Shown in pieces: positions 1 to 9,113 of a stretch of DNA of 64,000 bases. The notes under the pieces are model-generated. The model did not search any database. It saw only the letters and a list, made by a program, of their open reading frames with translations, and was not told the origin of the DNA. The position numbers and the translations under genes were made by a program. Position 1 is the stretch's first letter; each line of letters begins with the position of its first letter. The DNA is from Gammaproteobacteria bacterium 50_400_T64 (GTDB taxonomy: Bacteria; Pseudomonadota; Gammaproteobacteria; Pseudomonadales; Porticoccaceae): NCBI GenBank assembly GCA_002162755.1, contig MAAS01000021.1:20156-84155 (forward strand), written 5' to 3'.

Positions 1-515
1 CCCATCTGCACTTCGACCACGTTGGCTGGAACACCCATTTGGTCGACGGCAAATGGATTCCCACCTTTCCCAATGCCCGCTATTTGTTTGGTGCCGCTGA
101 ATGGGACTTCTGGAAAGACGAGGAAGACCCTTACGAAAGCCATGCCCTCGACCACGCACTACAGCCTATTTTTGATGCAGGGCAAGTCGACCTGGTCGAA
201 TCCACTCACAAGATCTGCGATGAAATAAGCCTTATTCCCACCCCCGGACACACCCCTGGGCACGTCAGTATTCATATTCAGTCAGACGGTGAAGAAGCGG
301 TCATTACCGGCGATATGTTCCACCACCCTCTGCAAATGGCTAAACCCGGCTGGATTGATGGTGCCGACGTGGAGAGTAGCCTGGCCGAAAAAACCCGCAT
401 CGAATTTATGCAGCGCTTTGGTGATACTAAGGCCACAGTACTGGGCACCCACTTTGCCACCCCCACTGCCGGCAAAATTGTTAGTGATGGCAAAGGGTAT
501 AAGTTCGAAAGTTAA
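1..515 (+). CDS. MBL-fold metallo-hydrolase, 5'-truncated by window edge
   Basis: The reading frame is already open at the window start (codons begin at base 3), so the N-terminus is missing. The first visible residues are HLHFDHVGW, the HxHxDH zinc-binding motif of the metallo-beta-lactamase superfamily. Further on come TPGHTPGH (third zinc site), a TGD segment with the bridging Asp, and GTHFATPTAG near the C-terminus, which supplies the last His. About 171 residues are visible, so roughly a third of a typical 270-300 residue family member lies outside. No lactamase-specific feature is visible; a lactonase-like or general hydrolase role is likely. The substrate cannot be told from the sequence. 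Confidence 0.85.
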   Translation, partial: HLHFDHVGWNTHLVDGKWIPTFPNARYLFGAAEWDFWKDEEDPYESHALDHALQPIFDAGQVDLVESTHKICDEISLIPTPGHTPGHVSIHIQSDGEEAVITGDMFHHPLQMAKPGWIDGADVESSLAEKTRIEFMQRFGDTKATVLGTHFATPTAGKIVSDGKGYKFES

Positions 516-518
516 AGC

Positions 519-558
519 AAAAAAAGGTGGTAGGCCTGCAATCAGCAGGCCTACCACC
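519..558 (-). terminator. Rho-independent terminator behind tusA
   Basis: A perfect 14-bp inverted repeat (arms 526-539 and 545-558, 5-nt loop) is flanked on the left by seven A residues. On the minus strand it therefore reads as a strong GC-rich hairpin followed by a run of seven T. It lies 32 nt beyond the stop of the minus-strand tusA gene. On the plus strand there is no U-tract, although the hairpin could still protect the 3' end of the metallo-hydrolase transcript. Confidence 0.85.
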
Positions 559-590
559 CGCTGTCAATTACCCTAGAAACAGCCCGCACA

Positions 591-839
591 TCAGCCCCGG
601 CGAATAAAATAAATGTAAGCCTCGCCCTGCTGATAATATTGTATTAATTCGTGATCGAGAAATTGGCAGAACTTAGGAATATCCCGCTCAGTCGAGGGGT
701 CTGTCGCCACCACTTTAATCACCTGCCCTATAGCCACATCACGCACGGCACCGTGCAGCATCATTACTGGCTCGGGGCACAATAAGCCCGAGGTATCGAG
801 CAAAGTATCAAAATCAGAACTATCTTTAGGCGCTGTCAT
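591..839 (-). CDS. tusA: TusA-family sulfurtransferase
   Basis: An 82-residue protein with the family signature CPEP at residues 21-24. Cys21 is the expected persulfide-carrying residue. TusA relays sulfur from IscS to the TusBCD/MnmA system for 2-thiouridine of tRNA; paralogues act in other sulfur relays. Length (about 80 residues) and the beta-alpha-beta pattern fit the family. It stands alone as a single-gene unit, ends at a strong terminator, and is divergent from the ABM-domain gene. Several TusA paralogues can exist in one genome, so the specific assignment to tRNA thiolation is inference. Confidence 0.8.
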   Translation of the reverse strand: MTAPKDSSDFDTLLDTSGLLCPEPVMMLHGAVRDVAIGQVIKVVATDPSTERDIPKFCQFLDHELIQYYQQGEAYIYFIRRG

Positions 840-984
840 TGGCGTATTTTCTCAGATGCTGGCGGACAGGAAAAGAGGCAGCGCGTATGATAGCGGTTCG
901 GCTCACCCCGTTGCATTAAGCAAACGTTAAGCGAGGTGTAAGCCGGCAATTCGAACGACGTATTATCTATTATAGAGTCCAACA

Positions 985-1272
985 ATGATCACCGTATTAA
1001 TTGAACGCCATATCGCCCCTGGCATGGGCAGCACCTACAACAATTTTGCCCGCAAAATGCTCCAGGCCACTGTCTCCGCACCCGGTTTTATTTCGGGAGA
1101 ATCTCTACACGGGATCGAAGACCAGTATGTGCGTTATATTTTGATCAAGATGCAAAGCCGGGAAAACTGGCAAGACTGGCTCGCCTCCCCTGAGCGCAGA
1201 GAAGTCGTTTCGCTGCTTTCCTCCATTCTCGTGCTACCCGAAAAAATCACCTTACTGAATCACGGCAACTAA
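985..1272 (+). CDS. Antibiotic biosynthesis monooxygenase (ABM) domain protein
   Basis: A 95-residue single-domain protein beginning MITVLIERHIAPG, the first beta strand of the dimeric ferredoxin-like ABM fold. It is followed by a helix and a second strand region (PGFISGESLHG) and a WQDWLASPERRE helix, the usual layout of this family. Such proteins include heme-degrading, quinol-oxidising and unassigned enzymes; no His-Asn pair diagnostic of heme oxygenases is obvious. The gene stands alone between tusA and the convergent pgeF, so context gives no substrate. Confidence 0.7.
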   Translation: MITVLIERHIAPGMGSTYNNFARKMLQATVSAPGFISGESLHGIEDQYVRYILIKMQSRENWQDWLASPERREVVSLLSSILVLPEKITLLNHGN

Positions 1273-1298
1273 AATCTAACAGGCTGTTAAAGGCCCAT

Positions 1299-2120
1299 TT
1301 AGCTCTCTATCCAGATTAGGCTCGCCATACGCCCTGTTTGCCCTTCACGCCGATAGGAATAAAAGCGCTCGGTATCAGCATAAGTGCAGTAGTCACCGCC
1401 ATAAATACGTGTCACGCCAAGCCCGTGTAGCTGGATGCGGGCGAGTTGATAGAGGTCGGCATAGTAATGGCCGGGGCGGTTTTTTGAGGGGATAAAGCAA
1501 GCCTCGGTCAACGCCTGATCATCCCCCTGCGCCCCGACCAAAAAAGTGTCTCTCACTTCACTACCCACTTCAAAGTGTTGCTGGCTGATAGCGGGGCCTA
1601 GATAGGCGGAAATAGCTTCTGCGTCAACGCCCATCGCCACCACAGTTTCACCCAGCACACCCGCGACTAATCCGCGCCAACCGGCATGGGCTGCGGCTAC
1701 CACCGAGCCATCGTCATTGCACAACAATACGGGCAGGCAATCAGCCGTCTGAATCACGCAGGCCTGCCCTGGCGCACGGCTCACGCACGCATCGGCATTG
1801 CGCTGGGACGGGTGTTTTATAGCGGCAGCGGCATCGACCACGCGGATTCCGTGTTCTTGAACCAACCACGGTAAAGGCTGAACCAGCGCTAACTGCGCCG
1901 CCAAATCACAGCGATTACCTAACACTTGCTGCTGACATTCGTCGCTGTCATCAAGAGCATTCAGTAACTTGCCCGCTGCCCCCATCGGCTGGCCCACGCG
2001 AGTGGTGATAATACTTTTCACCCCCGGTGGCAGAGGCCATTGCGGTAGCAAATACTGAAATTCACCGTTTACAGGGTCAGCAGAATCAAAGCCCTGCACC
2101 TCAAACGCTGGAGGATTCAC
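1299..2120 (-). CDS. pgeF: Purine nucleoside phosphorylase / polyphenol oxidase family protein (YfiH)
   Basis: YfiH (DUF152/Cu-oxidase_4) proteins are bifunctional purine nucleoside phosphorylase/laccase-type enzymes that also correct mis-edited peptidoglycan precursors in E. coli. Visible family blocks are LPQWPLPPGV at the start, QEHGIRVV, TADCLPVLL, AAAHAGWRGL with the metal-binding Cys and His, YLGPAI, and the C-terminal YSYRREGQTGRMAS. The downstream gene in the rluD-pgeF pair, it overlaps rluD. The frame is open up to 2177, but an ATG there would overlap rluD by 77 nt. GTG at 2120 is chosen; GTG at 2099, directly after the rluD stop, is equally possible. Neither has a good ribosome-binding site, suggesting translational coupling. 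Confidence 0.85.
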   Translation of the reverse strand: MNPPAFEVQGFDSADPVNGEFQYLLPQWPLPPGVKSIITTRVGQPMGAAGKLLNALDDSDECQQQVLGNRCDLAAQLALVQPLPWLVQEHGIRVVDAAAAIKHPSQRNADACVSRAPGQACVIQTADCLPVLLCNDDGSVVAAAHAGWRGLVAGVLGETVVAMGVDAEAISAYLGPAISQQHFEVGSEVRDTFLVGAQGDDQALTEACFIPSKNRPGHYYADLYQLARIQLHGLGVTRIYGGDYCTYADTERFYSYRREGQTGRMASLIWIES

Positions 2121-3087
2121 GCTGTAATACGTCCAGTAGTTGCTGCATATCCTCTGGCAGAGACGATTCCCATTCAACGGTTTCGCCCGAGTGAGGGTGG
2201 ATAAAGCTCAGCCGTAACGCGTGTAAAGCCTGGCGGGGGAACTCACGCAGCGCCGTCGATAACTCTGCACTACTGCCTGCACTCAAGCGCAGCCGCCCGC
2301 CATAGACCACATCGCCCACCAGCGGATAACCGAGATGCGCCATATGCACACGGATTTGATGAGTGCGGCCAGTTTCCAGCGCAACTTCAACATGGCTGTG
2401 GCCGGCAAAGCGTTCCACCAAACGGTAGTGACTAATCGCCTCCCGATAGCGACTACCAGCTTCACGCCCGGGACGCAGTACCGCCATCCGCGTGCGACTG
2501 GTGGGATGGCGACCTATCGGCACATCGACAGTGCCACCGCCGGTCATCACGCCCTGCACGATGGCGCGGTAGTGACGTTTGACGCTGCGATCTTTTAGCT
2601 GAGTGGTCAGCGAGTGATGGGCCTCTAAGGTTTTCGCCACCACCATTAAGCCGGTGGTATCTTTATCGAGGCGATGAACGATGCCGGCACGGGGCACAGT
2701 CGCCAATTGCTCGCAGTGGTAAAGCAAGCCATTGAGCAAGGTCCCGTCGGGGTTGCCGGCCCCCGGGTGTACCACTAGCCCTGCGGCTTTATTAACGACA
2801 ATCACGCTGGCATCTTCAAAAATAATCTCGAAGGGCACGGGTTGCGGCAACCATTCACCCTCAGCCTCTAAGCGAGCATTGAGGGTGAGGCACTCCCCAC
2901 CTAGCATTTTTTCGCGGGTCTTCCCGGTTCGGCCATCAACCTGCAGAGCGCCATCGCGTATCCACTGTTGTAAACGCGTGCGGGAATAGGCAGCAAATAA
3001 TTCAGCCGCCGCCTGGTCGAGGCGACTACCGCTTAAGTGGGTCGGAACATCGGCCTGTAAAGAAATTTCACTTTGATCAGAAAGCAT
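2101..3087 (-). CDS. rluD: 23S rRNA pseudouridine(1911/1915/1917) synthase
   Basis: RluD makes three pseudouridines in helix 69 of 23S rRNA and supports ribosome assembly. The 328-residue product has an N-terminal S4 RNA-binding domain (about 18-75) and the RluA-type catalytic domain. The HRLDKDTTG motif places the catalytic Asp at residue 141, and GRTHQIRVHMAHLGYP follows further on. Length fits E. coli RluD (326). It is followed by pgeF, with overlapping ends, and is divergent from bamD, an arrangement also seen in Pseudomonas. A possible promoter reads TTGCGT-16 nt-TAGAAT on the minus strand (3127-3154). Confidence 0.95.
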   Translation of the reverse strand: MLSDQSEISLQADVPTHLSGSRLDQAAAELFAAYSRTRLQQWIRDGALQVDGRTGKTREKMLGGECLTLNARLEAEGEWLPQPVPFEIIFEDASVIVVNKAAGLVVHPGAGNPDGTLLNGLLYHCEQLATVPRAGIVHRLDKDTTGLMVVAKTLEAHHSLTTQLKDRSVKRHYRAIVQGVMTGGGTVDVPIGRHPTSRTRMAVLRPGREAGSRYREAISHYRLVERFAGHSHVEVALETGRTHQIRVHMAHLGYPLVGDVVYGGRLRLSAGSSAELSTALREFPRQALHALRLSFIHPHSGETVEWESSLPEDMQQLLDVLQRESSSV

Positions 3088-3230
3088 TCGGTATTTAGCT
3101 TCTCGTTGAGCTATGGTTAAATGTCGATTCTACAGGGCGATGCCTCACACGCAAAACGACTGCATAATTACGACTGCAAATTCATTAATACCCAGCGTTC
3201 GATCGCTGATCTATTGGACCCCTTCCCGCC

Positions 3231-4277
3231 ATGCGTTTTTCTGCCCTGCTGATCCTTTGTTCACTGTTAATTTCTGCCTGTTCCTGGATGCCCTTTGTCG
3301 ATTCTGAAGAAGAAAAGGCAGAGACGACAGAAGAGGAAGCAATGCAGCTCAGTGAACAACGGCTAAGAGATAAAATACGCGCCAACCTCAATGCGCGTAA
3401 CTGGTCTGATGCCGTCATTAATCTGAATGCCTTCGAAGCCCAGTTTCCTTTTGGCAACTATGCCGACCAGGCTCAGCTGGAATTAATTTACGTCTACCAT
3501 GAGTCCACCGATCATGAAGGTGCCATGGCTTCAGCTGATCGTTTTATTCGCCTGCACCCGCGCCACCCCAGCGTCGATTACGCCTACTATATAAAAGGTC
3601 TTTCAGCGACTCTGCAAAGCAAGGGGCTTTTTAGCAACCGCTCACCCGTCGATACCTCAAAAAGAGATCCCGGTAGCGCTCGCGCGGCCTTTGCAACGTT
3701 TAGCGACCTAATTACTCATTATCCCAACAGTCCCTACGCCGCCGATGCTCGCCAACGTATGCTCAGCCTACGCAATGAACTGGCCAGACACGAAATTCAC
3801 GCAGCAAATTATTATTTTAAACGCGAGGCTTATTTAGCCGCTGCCAATCGTGGTCGTTATGTGATTGAGAATTTTCAACAAACACCCGCTGTACCCGACG
3901 CATTAGCGGTCATGGCCGAAGCCTATTACTTACTCGGCTTGCAGGATCTCGCGGCTGAGGCAGCGCAGGCACTAGCCCTCAACTATCCGCGACATCCCTC
4001 TCTCGACGAGCAGGGCGAATTCCTCTACGAGTCAGAACGCACCATCAATAAAGGCGCCTGGATAAGCCGACTAACATTTGGCTACTACACATCTGAAAAT
4101 CCACCCTCTTTTGATAGCAGAGAAATCTACAACAACCCCTTGGCAAAGATCCACGCTAAAAGCGACGATGTGTCGATTGCACCTCCGGAAGATAAGTCTT
4201 TACTCAACAAAATGACCTTTGGTGTTTTTGGATCTAACGACGATGAGCCAGAAGATTCGGCCAGCTCTCAGGAATAG
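3231..4277 (+). CDS. bamD: Outer-membrane protein assembly factor BamD (lipoprotein)
   Basis: BamD is the essential lipoprotein partner of BamA in outer-membrane beta-barrel assembly. The start is a lipoprotein signal with lipobox LISAC, so Cys17 would be lipidated after LspA cleavage. An acidic linker (DSEEEKAETTEEE) precedes tetratricopeptide-like repeats covering about residues 50-270; the segment FPFGNYADQAQLELIY is characteristic. At 348 residues it is longer than E. coli BamD (245) but close to the Pseudomonas ComL/BamD length. The extra roughly 90 C-terminal residues are polar and probably disordered at the end. Divergent from rluD; convergent with nadE. Confidence 0.95.
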   Translation: MRFSALLILCSLLISACSWMPFVDSEEEKAETTEEEAMQLSEQRLRDKIRANLNARNWSDAVINLNAFEAQFPFGNYADQAQLELIYVYHESTDHEGAMASADRFIRLHPRHPSVDYAYYIKGLSATLQSKGLFSNRSPVDTSKRDPGSARAAFATFSDLITHYPNSPYAADARQRMLSLRNELARHEIHAANYYFKREAYLAAANRGRYVIENFQQTPAVPDALAVMAEAYYLLGLQDLAAEAAQALALNYPRHPSLDEQGEFLYESERTINKGAWISRLTFGYYTSENPPSFDSREIYNNPLAKIHAKSDDVSIAPPEDKSLLNKMTFGVFGSNDDEPEDSASSQE

Positions 4278-4286
4278 AACAAAACC

Positions 4287-4341
4287 AGTACTCCATCAAC
4301 CTTGTATTGATGGAGTACTAGAAGCGGCTCAAAAAGCCGCT
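4287..4341. terminator. Double hairpin between convergent bamD and nadE
   Basis: Two adjacent inverted repeats fill the 78-bp gap between converging genes. The first has 13-bp perfect arms (4287-4299 and 4307-4319), the second 7-bp GC-rich arms (4323-4329 and 4335-4341). Neither is followed by a long T-run on either strand. They look like bidirectional transcript-end stabilisers or weak terminators rather than a textbook intrinsic terminator. Confidence 0.55.
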
Positions 4342-4355
4342 CCTGTGAGCCTGCT

Positions 4356-5984
4356 TTATTCTCCCGAACGCCAACCATTGGTAATCGGATAACGCCGATC
4401 ACGCCCAAAGCCCCTCTCTGTAATACGCAAACCTATCGGCGCTTGCTGGCGTTTGTATTCGTTAATATCCACCATGCGCAGAATGCGATGAACGTCATCG
4501 GCATCAAAGCCCCGAGCAATAATATCCAGCGCTGCCATATCTTCTTCAATATAAAGTTCTAGAATTTGGTCGAGTATTTCATAGGGCGGCAGGGTATCTT
4601 CATCGATCTGGTCGGGCGCCAGCTCCGCCGAGGGAGGACGGATAATTACCGATTCCGGAATCACCTGTGAAAGGGTATTGCGATAGCGACACAAATCGAA
4701 AACCAGTAATTTTTTCACGTCTTTAAGTACATCGAGGCCGCCGGCCATATCGCCGTAGAGGGTTGCGTAACCCACGGACATTTCACTTTTATTGCCGGTG
4801 GTTAATACCAGCGAGCCCTTTTTATTGGAGATGGACATCAACAGCACGCCACGGGAGCGAGCCTGCATATTTTCTTCGGTCTTATCCGCATCCAGACCGG
4901 CAAATTCGTCAGCGAGTGCTTCACTAAAGGCATTGTAAATAGGCTCAATGCCGATCACTTTGTAGGTCACGCCAAGAATATCGGCCTCGGCCTGAGCATC
5001 ATCGAGACTCATCTGAGACGTGTAGCGAAAGGGCATCATCACCGCTTCAACGCGATCGGCACCCAGGGCATCAACAGCAATAGCCAGGGTCAATGCCGAA
5101 TCAATACCACCGGACAAACCCAGTACTACGCCTTTAAAGCCATTCTTATTGACGTAGTCTCGAACACCCAGCACCAGCGCCTGATAAACGGTAGCGAGGT
5201 CTTCCGGAGTCGGTACGATAGTTTGCGGCGCTACCGTTACCCGCCCATCGGCCACTGTTAGATCGACCGTAAAGACACCTTCCTCAAACATCGGTGCCTG
5301 ATAACAAAGCTCACCGGCAGCATCGACCACCATTGAACCGCCGCAGAACACCAGCTCATCCTGACCGCCAATCTGGTTGACGTAAACAATGGGAATATTG
5401 CCCTCGCGAGCACGCTCGGCAACGGTCGCCACACGCTCAGTCTGTTTGCCAACATGGAAAGGCGAGGCGTTGATATTGAAAATCACCTCGGCACCGGTCT
5501 TTCGAGCCTGCATTAAAGGCTCGTGCGACCAGATATCTTCGCAAACACTGAGACCCACTTGCGCCCCGCAGATATCGACTACGCAGGGCGTAGTACCCGC
5601 CTCAAAGTAGCGCTTTTCATCAAATACCTGATAATTAGGCAGGCAGTTTTTTGCGTATTGAGCAATTAATTGACCGTCTTGTATTACGCCAGCCATATTG
5701 TAAAGCCGCCCCTCTTCGCGCCAGGGGTAACCGATAACGGCGACGATGCCAGCACAGGCCGCCATCACTTCTGCCAGGGCTTTTTCGATACGAATTTGAA
5801 TACTGGGCCGCAACAATAAATCTTCTGGCGGATAACCGCAAAGCACCAACTCAGGGAAAATAACGATATCGGCTTTTAGCGTATCCCTCGCATTTGTCAG
5901 TGTTTCGATAACCAGTCGAGTATTACCGGGAATATCGCCCACTAGAGGGTTAATTTGCGCCAAAGCAACTTTCAGTGATGTCAT
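4356..5984 (-). CDS. nadE: Glutamine-dependent NAD+ synthetase
   Basis: Catalyses the last step of NAD synthesis, amidating deamido-NAD with ammonia released from glutamine. The 542-residue product is a two-domain enzyme. An N-terminal nitrilase-type glutaminase carries the triad Glu45, Lys112 and Cys148 (motif SVCEDIW). A C-terminal synthetase domain has the PP-loop LSGGIDSAL near residue 290 and the conserved TTGNKSE segment. This is the long glutamine-dependent form, unlike the 275-residue ammonia-dependent NadE of E. coli. It is a single gene, convergent with bamD and divergent from pilS. Confidence 0.95.
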   Translation of the reverse strand: MTSLKVALAQINPLVGDIPGNTRLVIETLTNARDTLKADIVIFPELVLCGYPPEDLLLRPSIQIRIEKALAEVMAACAGIVAVIGYPWREEGRLYNMAGVIQDGQLIAQYAKNCLPNYQVFDEKRYFEAGTTPCVVDICGAQVGLSVCEDIWSHEPLMQARKTGAEVIFNINASPFHVGKQTERVATVAERAREGNIPIVYVNQIGGQDELVFCGGSMVVDAAGELCYQAPMFEEGVFTVDLTVADGRVTVAPQTIVPTPEDLATVYQALVLGVRDYVNKNGFKGVVLGLSGGIDSALTLAIAVDALGADRVEAVMMPFRYTSQMSLDDAQAEADILGVTYKVIGIEPIYNAFSEALADEFAGLDADKTEENMQARSRGVLLMSISNKKGSLVLTTGNKSEMSVGYATLYGDMAGGLDVLKDVKKLLVFDLCRYRNTLSQVIPESVIIRPPSAELAPDQIDEDTLPPYEILDQILELYIEEDMAALDIIARGFDADDVHRILRMVDINEYKRQQAPIGLRITERGFGRDRRYPITNGWRSGE

Positions 5985-6062
5985 ACTGCTGACGTGTCCA
6001 TAGATGAATAAGCCCGCTATTTTCAGCTAAAATTCAGTCAATAGCAAAATCCAGGTGCTTCA

Positions 6063-7703
6063 ATGCAAACAAGCAAGCCCGTCATAGACCCAGGCCACTT
6101 GGCGCAGGGCGCGGCAAAAGTCTACATCTATTATCGTTTCGCACTATCCCTCGTACTACTGGTCATATTCTATTCCGACGCTGCAAGTCAGATTTTCGGC
6201 ACTCACAACCCTCAGCTCTACCTGTTCACATCCATTAGCTATACGGCAGTAGCCACATTCACTCTCGCCTTATTATTAATTTGGCAGAAAGGTACGAGTA
6301 ACAGCACATTACTGTTTACCCATTTTTTCCTCGACCTGATTGCCCTAATCTTGCTCATACACAGTAGTGGCGGCCCCAGTAGTGGTCTTGGGCTGCTGAT
6401 GCTGATCACAGTCGCCGCCAGCTCACTGGTTTTCACCAATCAACTCGCTTTGCTGACTGCAGCCCTGGCAACTATTTTATTGCTCACCGAAGAGTTAATT
6501 TCAGCCTATGTCTTGAACGATAACAGTCGAGCCATATTTCCCGCGGGTTTACTCGGCTTTGTACTTTTTTTAACGGCCGTATTATTCAGATTACTCAACC
6601 AGCGCTTACGCCGTAGCGAACAAATTGCCCAACGCGAGTCTGATCAGGCCGCCCACCTGCAAGACCTCAACGAGATGATTATTCAGCGTATGCTGACGGG
6701 CATAGTGGTTGTTGATACTGCTGGCAAAATCGAGCTTATCAACAACGCGGCCATAGAAATGCTCGGTGCGGGGACAAGTAATATCACTCTGGGTAGCGGC
6801 ACAAGCCTGCGGGCAAGTCCGGTATTACATAAAGGCTACGAAGCCTGGTTAAACCAGCCGTGGCAAAAGCTGCCCGCCTTTAAAGTCAGTGAAAGCAGCA
6901 CCGAGATTCAGGCAAAATTTGCCAATTTACAGCGCAGTGAAAACAAAAGCACGATCATTTTTCTGGAAGATACCCGCACTGCTGCGCAAAATGCCCAACG
7001 TCTCAAGCTAGCCTCTCTGGGGCGACTGACCGGCAGTATTGCCCATGAAATCCGCAATCCTCTCGGCGCCATTAGTCACGCGGCTCAACTGCTGGCTGAG
7101 GAACAGAACGAACAGGGTTCAAGCAAGCGTCTCAGTGAAATCATCATCAAGCACACCCAACGCCTCAATCAAGTCATCGAAAATGTCAGCCAGCTTTCGC
7201 GGCGCAAAGCGCCCGATGCACAAAACCTCCATCTGGGAAGCTGGTTAAACAGTTTTATCGAAGACTATAAAAACAGCTGCCCCAACGAATGTACCATTGA
7301 AATAGAAACTGACAGCCCCGCAACAATTATCGTTTTCGACACTAGCCAGCTGCAGCAGGTACTCACCAACCTGCTGGAAAATGCCCACCGCCACGGCCTC
7401 GAATACAGCTCCCAAGCCTGGGCCAAGTGCATTTGTCATATAGACCCTCTCACCCAACGGCCCTGCCTTGATCTCTACGACCGAGGTGAGGGAATCGGCG
7501 AAGATGTGGTCGGGCAAATTTTTGAACCCTTTTACACAACCTCCCACACCGGCTCTGGGCTGGGGCTTTACCTGGCTCGCGAGCTCTGTGAAATTAACTT
7601 TGCCACCCTCGATTACCAAGTGGCACAAAATGACAAACCGGGGTTTTTTAGAATCGGCTTTGCCCACCCCGAACAAGCACAACAGAGATTACACAATGAC
7701 TAA
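6063..7703 (+). CDS. pilS: Two-component sensor histidine kinase PilS
   Basis: PilS senses pilin levels in the inner membrane and controls PilR, the sigma-54 activator of pilA. The 546-residue product starts with about six hydrophobic segments (residues 20-185), then a PAS-like region (about 205-320). The HisKA dimerisation domain has phospho-acceptor His328 in IAHEIRNP. The HATPase domain shows an N-box LTNLLENAHRHG, DRGEGIGE and GSGLGLYLARE. An AGGTG ribosome-binding site precedes the ATG. The stop overlaps the pilR start by 8 nt, so the two are translationally coupled. Identification rests on the six-TM layout, the paired NtrC-type regulator and the position next to bamD/ispH as in Pseudomonas. 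Confidence 0.93.
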   Translation: MQTSKPVIDPGHLAQGAAKVYIYYRFALSLVLLVIFYSDAASQIFGTHNPQLYLFTSISYTAVATFTLALLLIWQKGTSNSTLLFTHFFLDLIALILLIHSSGGPSSGLGLLMLITVAASSLVFTNQLALLTAALATILLLTEELISAYVLNDNSRAIFPAGLLGFVLFLTAVLFRLLNQRLRRSEQIAQRESDQAAHLQDLNEMIIQRMLTGIVVVDTAGKIELINNAAIEMLGAGTSNITLGSGTSLRASPVLHKGYEAWLNQPWQKLPAFKVSESSTEIQAKFANLQRSENKSTIIFLEDTRTAAQNAQRLKLASLGRLTGSIAHEIRNPLGAISHAAQLLAEEQNEQGSSKRLSEIIIKHTQRLNQVIENVSQLSRRKAPDAQNLHLGSWLNSFIEDYKNSCPNECTIEIETDSPATIIVFDTSQLQQVLTNLLENAHRHGLEYSSQAWAKCICHIDPLTQRPCLDLYDRGEGIGEDVVGQIFEPFYTTSHTGSGLGLYLARELCEINFATLDYQVAQNDKPGFFRIGFAHPEQAQQRLHND

Positions 7704-9096
7704 AGAAAGAGCCCTGATTGTCGATGATGAGGCGGATATTCGTGAACTACTGGCGATAACCTTAATCCAGATGAACCTTGAGGTTGATGAAGCCGAGACA
7801 CTCAGCGAAGCCATCGAGGCCCTGAATAAAGAGTCCTATGCCTTTTGTCTGACCGATATGAAATTGCCCGACGGCAGCGGAATGGATCTCATCAGTGTTA
7901 TTCAAAGCAAACACCCCAACATGCCCGTCGCCATGATCACCGCTTACGGTAATACAGAAATCGCCGTTGAAGCCCTGAAGCTAGGCGCCTTCGATTTCGT
8001 CACGAAGCCTCTCGAGTTGCCTCGCCTGCGCACGATGGTCGAAGCTGCGCTGGCTCTCTCCTCGCAGACACCCGTGAATTTAAGTAAAAGCGCGGGGAAA
8101 TTAACCGGTGACTCCGCCGTAATGGACACGCTACGCCAGCAGATTTCTCGCGTAGCACGTAGCCAGGCACCCATTTTTATCCACGGCGAGTCCGGCAGCG
8201 GCAAAGAAATTGTCGCCCGTAATATTCATTACAGCGGGCCCAAAGCCGAAGGGCCATTTATCCCGGTGAATTGCGGCGCCATTCCCTCCGAGCTAATGGA
8301 GAGCGAATTCTTCGGCCACAAAAAAGGTAGCTTTACCGGTGCTCACCAGGATAAGAAAGGCTTATTTCAAAGTGCTGATGGCGGCACTCTGTTTCTCGAT
8401 GAAGTCGCCGATCTGCCTCTTTCTATGCAGGTCAAACTGCTGCGCGGCATTCAGGAAAAGGCCGTGCGCCCCCTCGGTTCGGATCACGAAATACCTGTCG
8501 ATATCAGAATTCTCAGCGCCTCCCACAAAGACCTCGATACCGAAATTGCCAATGGTAACTTCCGCGAAGATCTTTATTACCGTATCAATGTGATCGAGTT
8601 GCAGGTGCCCCCGCTGCGGGACAGACAGGAAGACATCCCGCAATTGACTGATTTATTTCTGGCAAAATTTGCCGCTGATTTTAATTCTGACCCAGTGGCA
8701 CTGTCAGCTGAAGCGCTGGACACCCTGTTGCACTACCCCTTCCCCGGCAATGTTCGTGAACTGGAAAACACCCTGGAAAGAGCCTTCACCCTTTGCGATG
8801 GCAAAGTTATCAAAGTGGCTGATCTACAATTAAAGGCCCGAAAAACCAGCGTCACTATTGAGACTGAAGCTGGCGTGGTCGCTAGCCAGTCAGTCCAACA
8901 GCCCACCAGAAATAACAAGCAGGGTGAACACCAACTCAACGGCCAATCAATTGACGATTATCTTGCCGAGATTGAGAGAGGTATTCTCGAAAAAGCCCTG
9001 GAAGAATGTCGCTGGAACAAAACGGCGACCGCAGAAAAACTCGGCATTACTTTTCGCCAACTGCGCTATAAACTGAAAAAATTAAATATCGATTAA
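7696..9096 (+). CDS. pilR: Sigma-54-dependent response regulator PilR
   Basis: NtrC-family activator, 466 residues, with all three domains. The receiver domain has Asp10/Asp11 and phospho-acceptor Asp54 (LTDMKLPDGSG). The AAA+ domain has Walker A GESGSGKE, the sigma-54-contact loop GSFTGA and Walker B GGTLFLDEVADLP. A C-terminal Fis-type helix-turn-helix covers about residues 425-464. The frame is open back to 7468 inside pilS, but the ATG at 7696 starts exactly at the receiver domain (MTKERALIVDDE) and is the credible start. The expected target in this window is the pilA promoter near 25,360. Confidence 0.95.
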   Translation: MTKERALIVDDEADIRELLAITLIQMNLEVDEAETLSEAIEALNKESYAFCLTDMKLPDGSGMDLISVIQSKHPNMPVAMITAYGNTEIAVEALKLGAFDFVTKPLELPRLRTMVEAALALSSQTPVNLSKSAGKLTGDSAVMDTLRQQISRVARSQAPIFIHGESGSGKEIVARNIHYSGPKAEGPFIPVNCGAIPSELMESEFFGHKKGSFTGAHQDKKGLFQSADGGTLFLDEVADLPLSMQVKLLRGIQEKAVRPLGSDHEIPVDIRILSASHKDLDTEIANGNFREDLYYRINVIELQVPPLRDRQEDIPQLTDLFLAKFAADFNSDPVALSAEALDTLLHYPFPGNVRELENTLERAFTLCDGKVIKVADLQLKARKTSVTIETEAGVVASQSVQQPTRNNKQGEHQLNGQSIDDYLAEIERGILEKALEECRWNKTATAEKLGITFRQLRYKLKKLNID

Positions 9097-9113
9097 GCTG
9101 TGGAAGGGCTATT

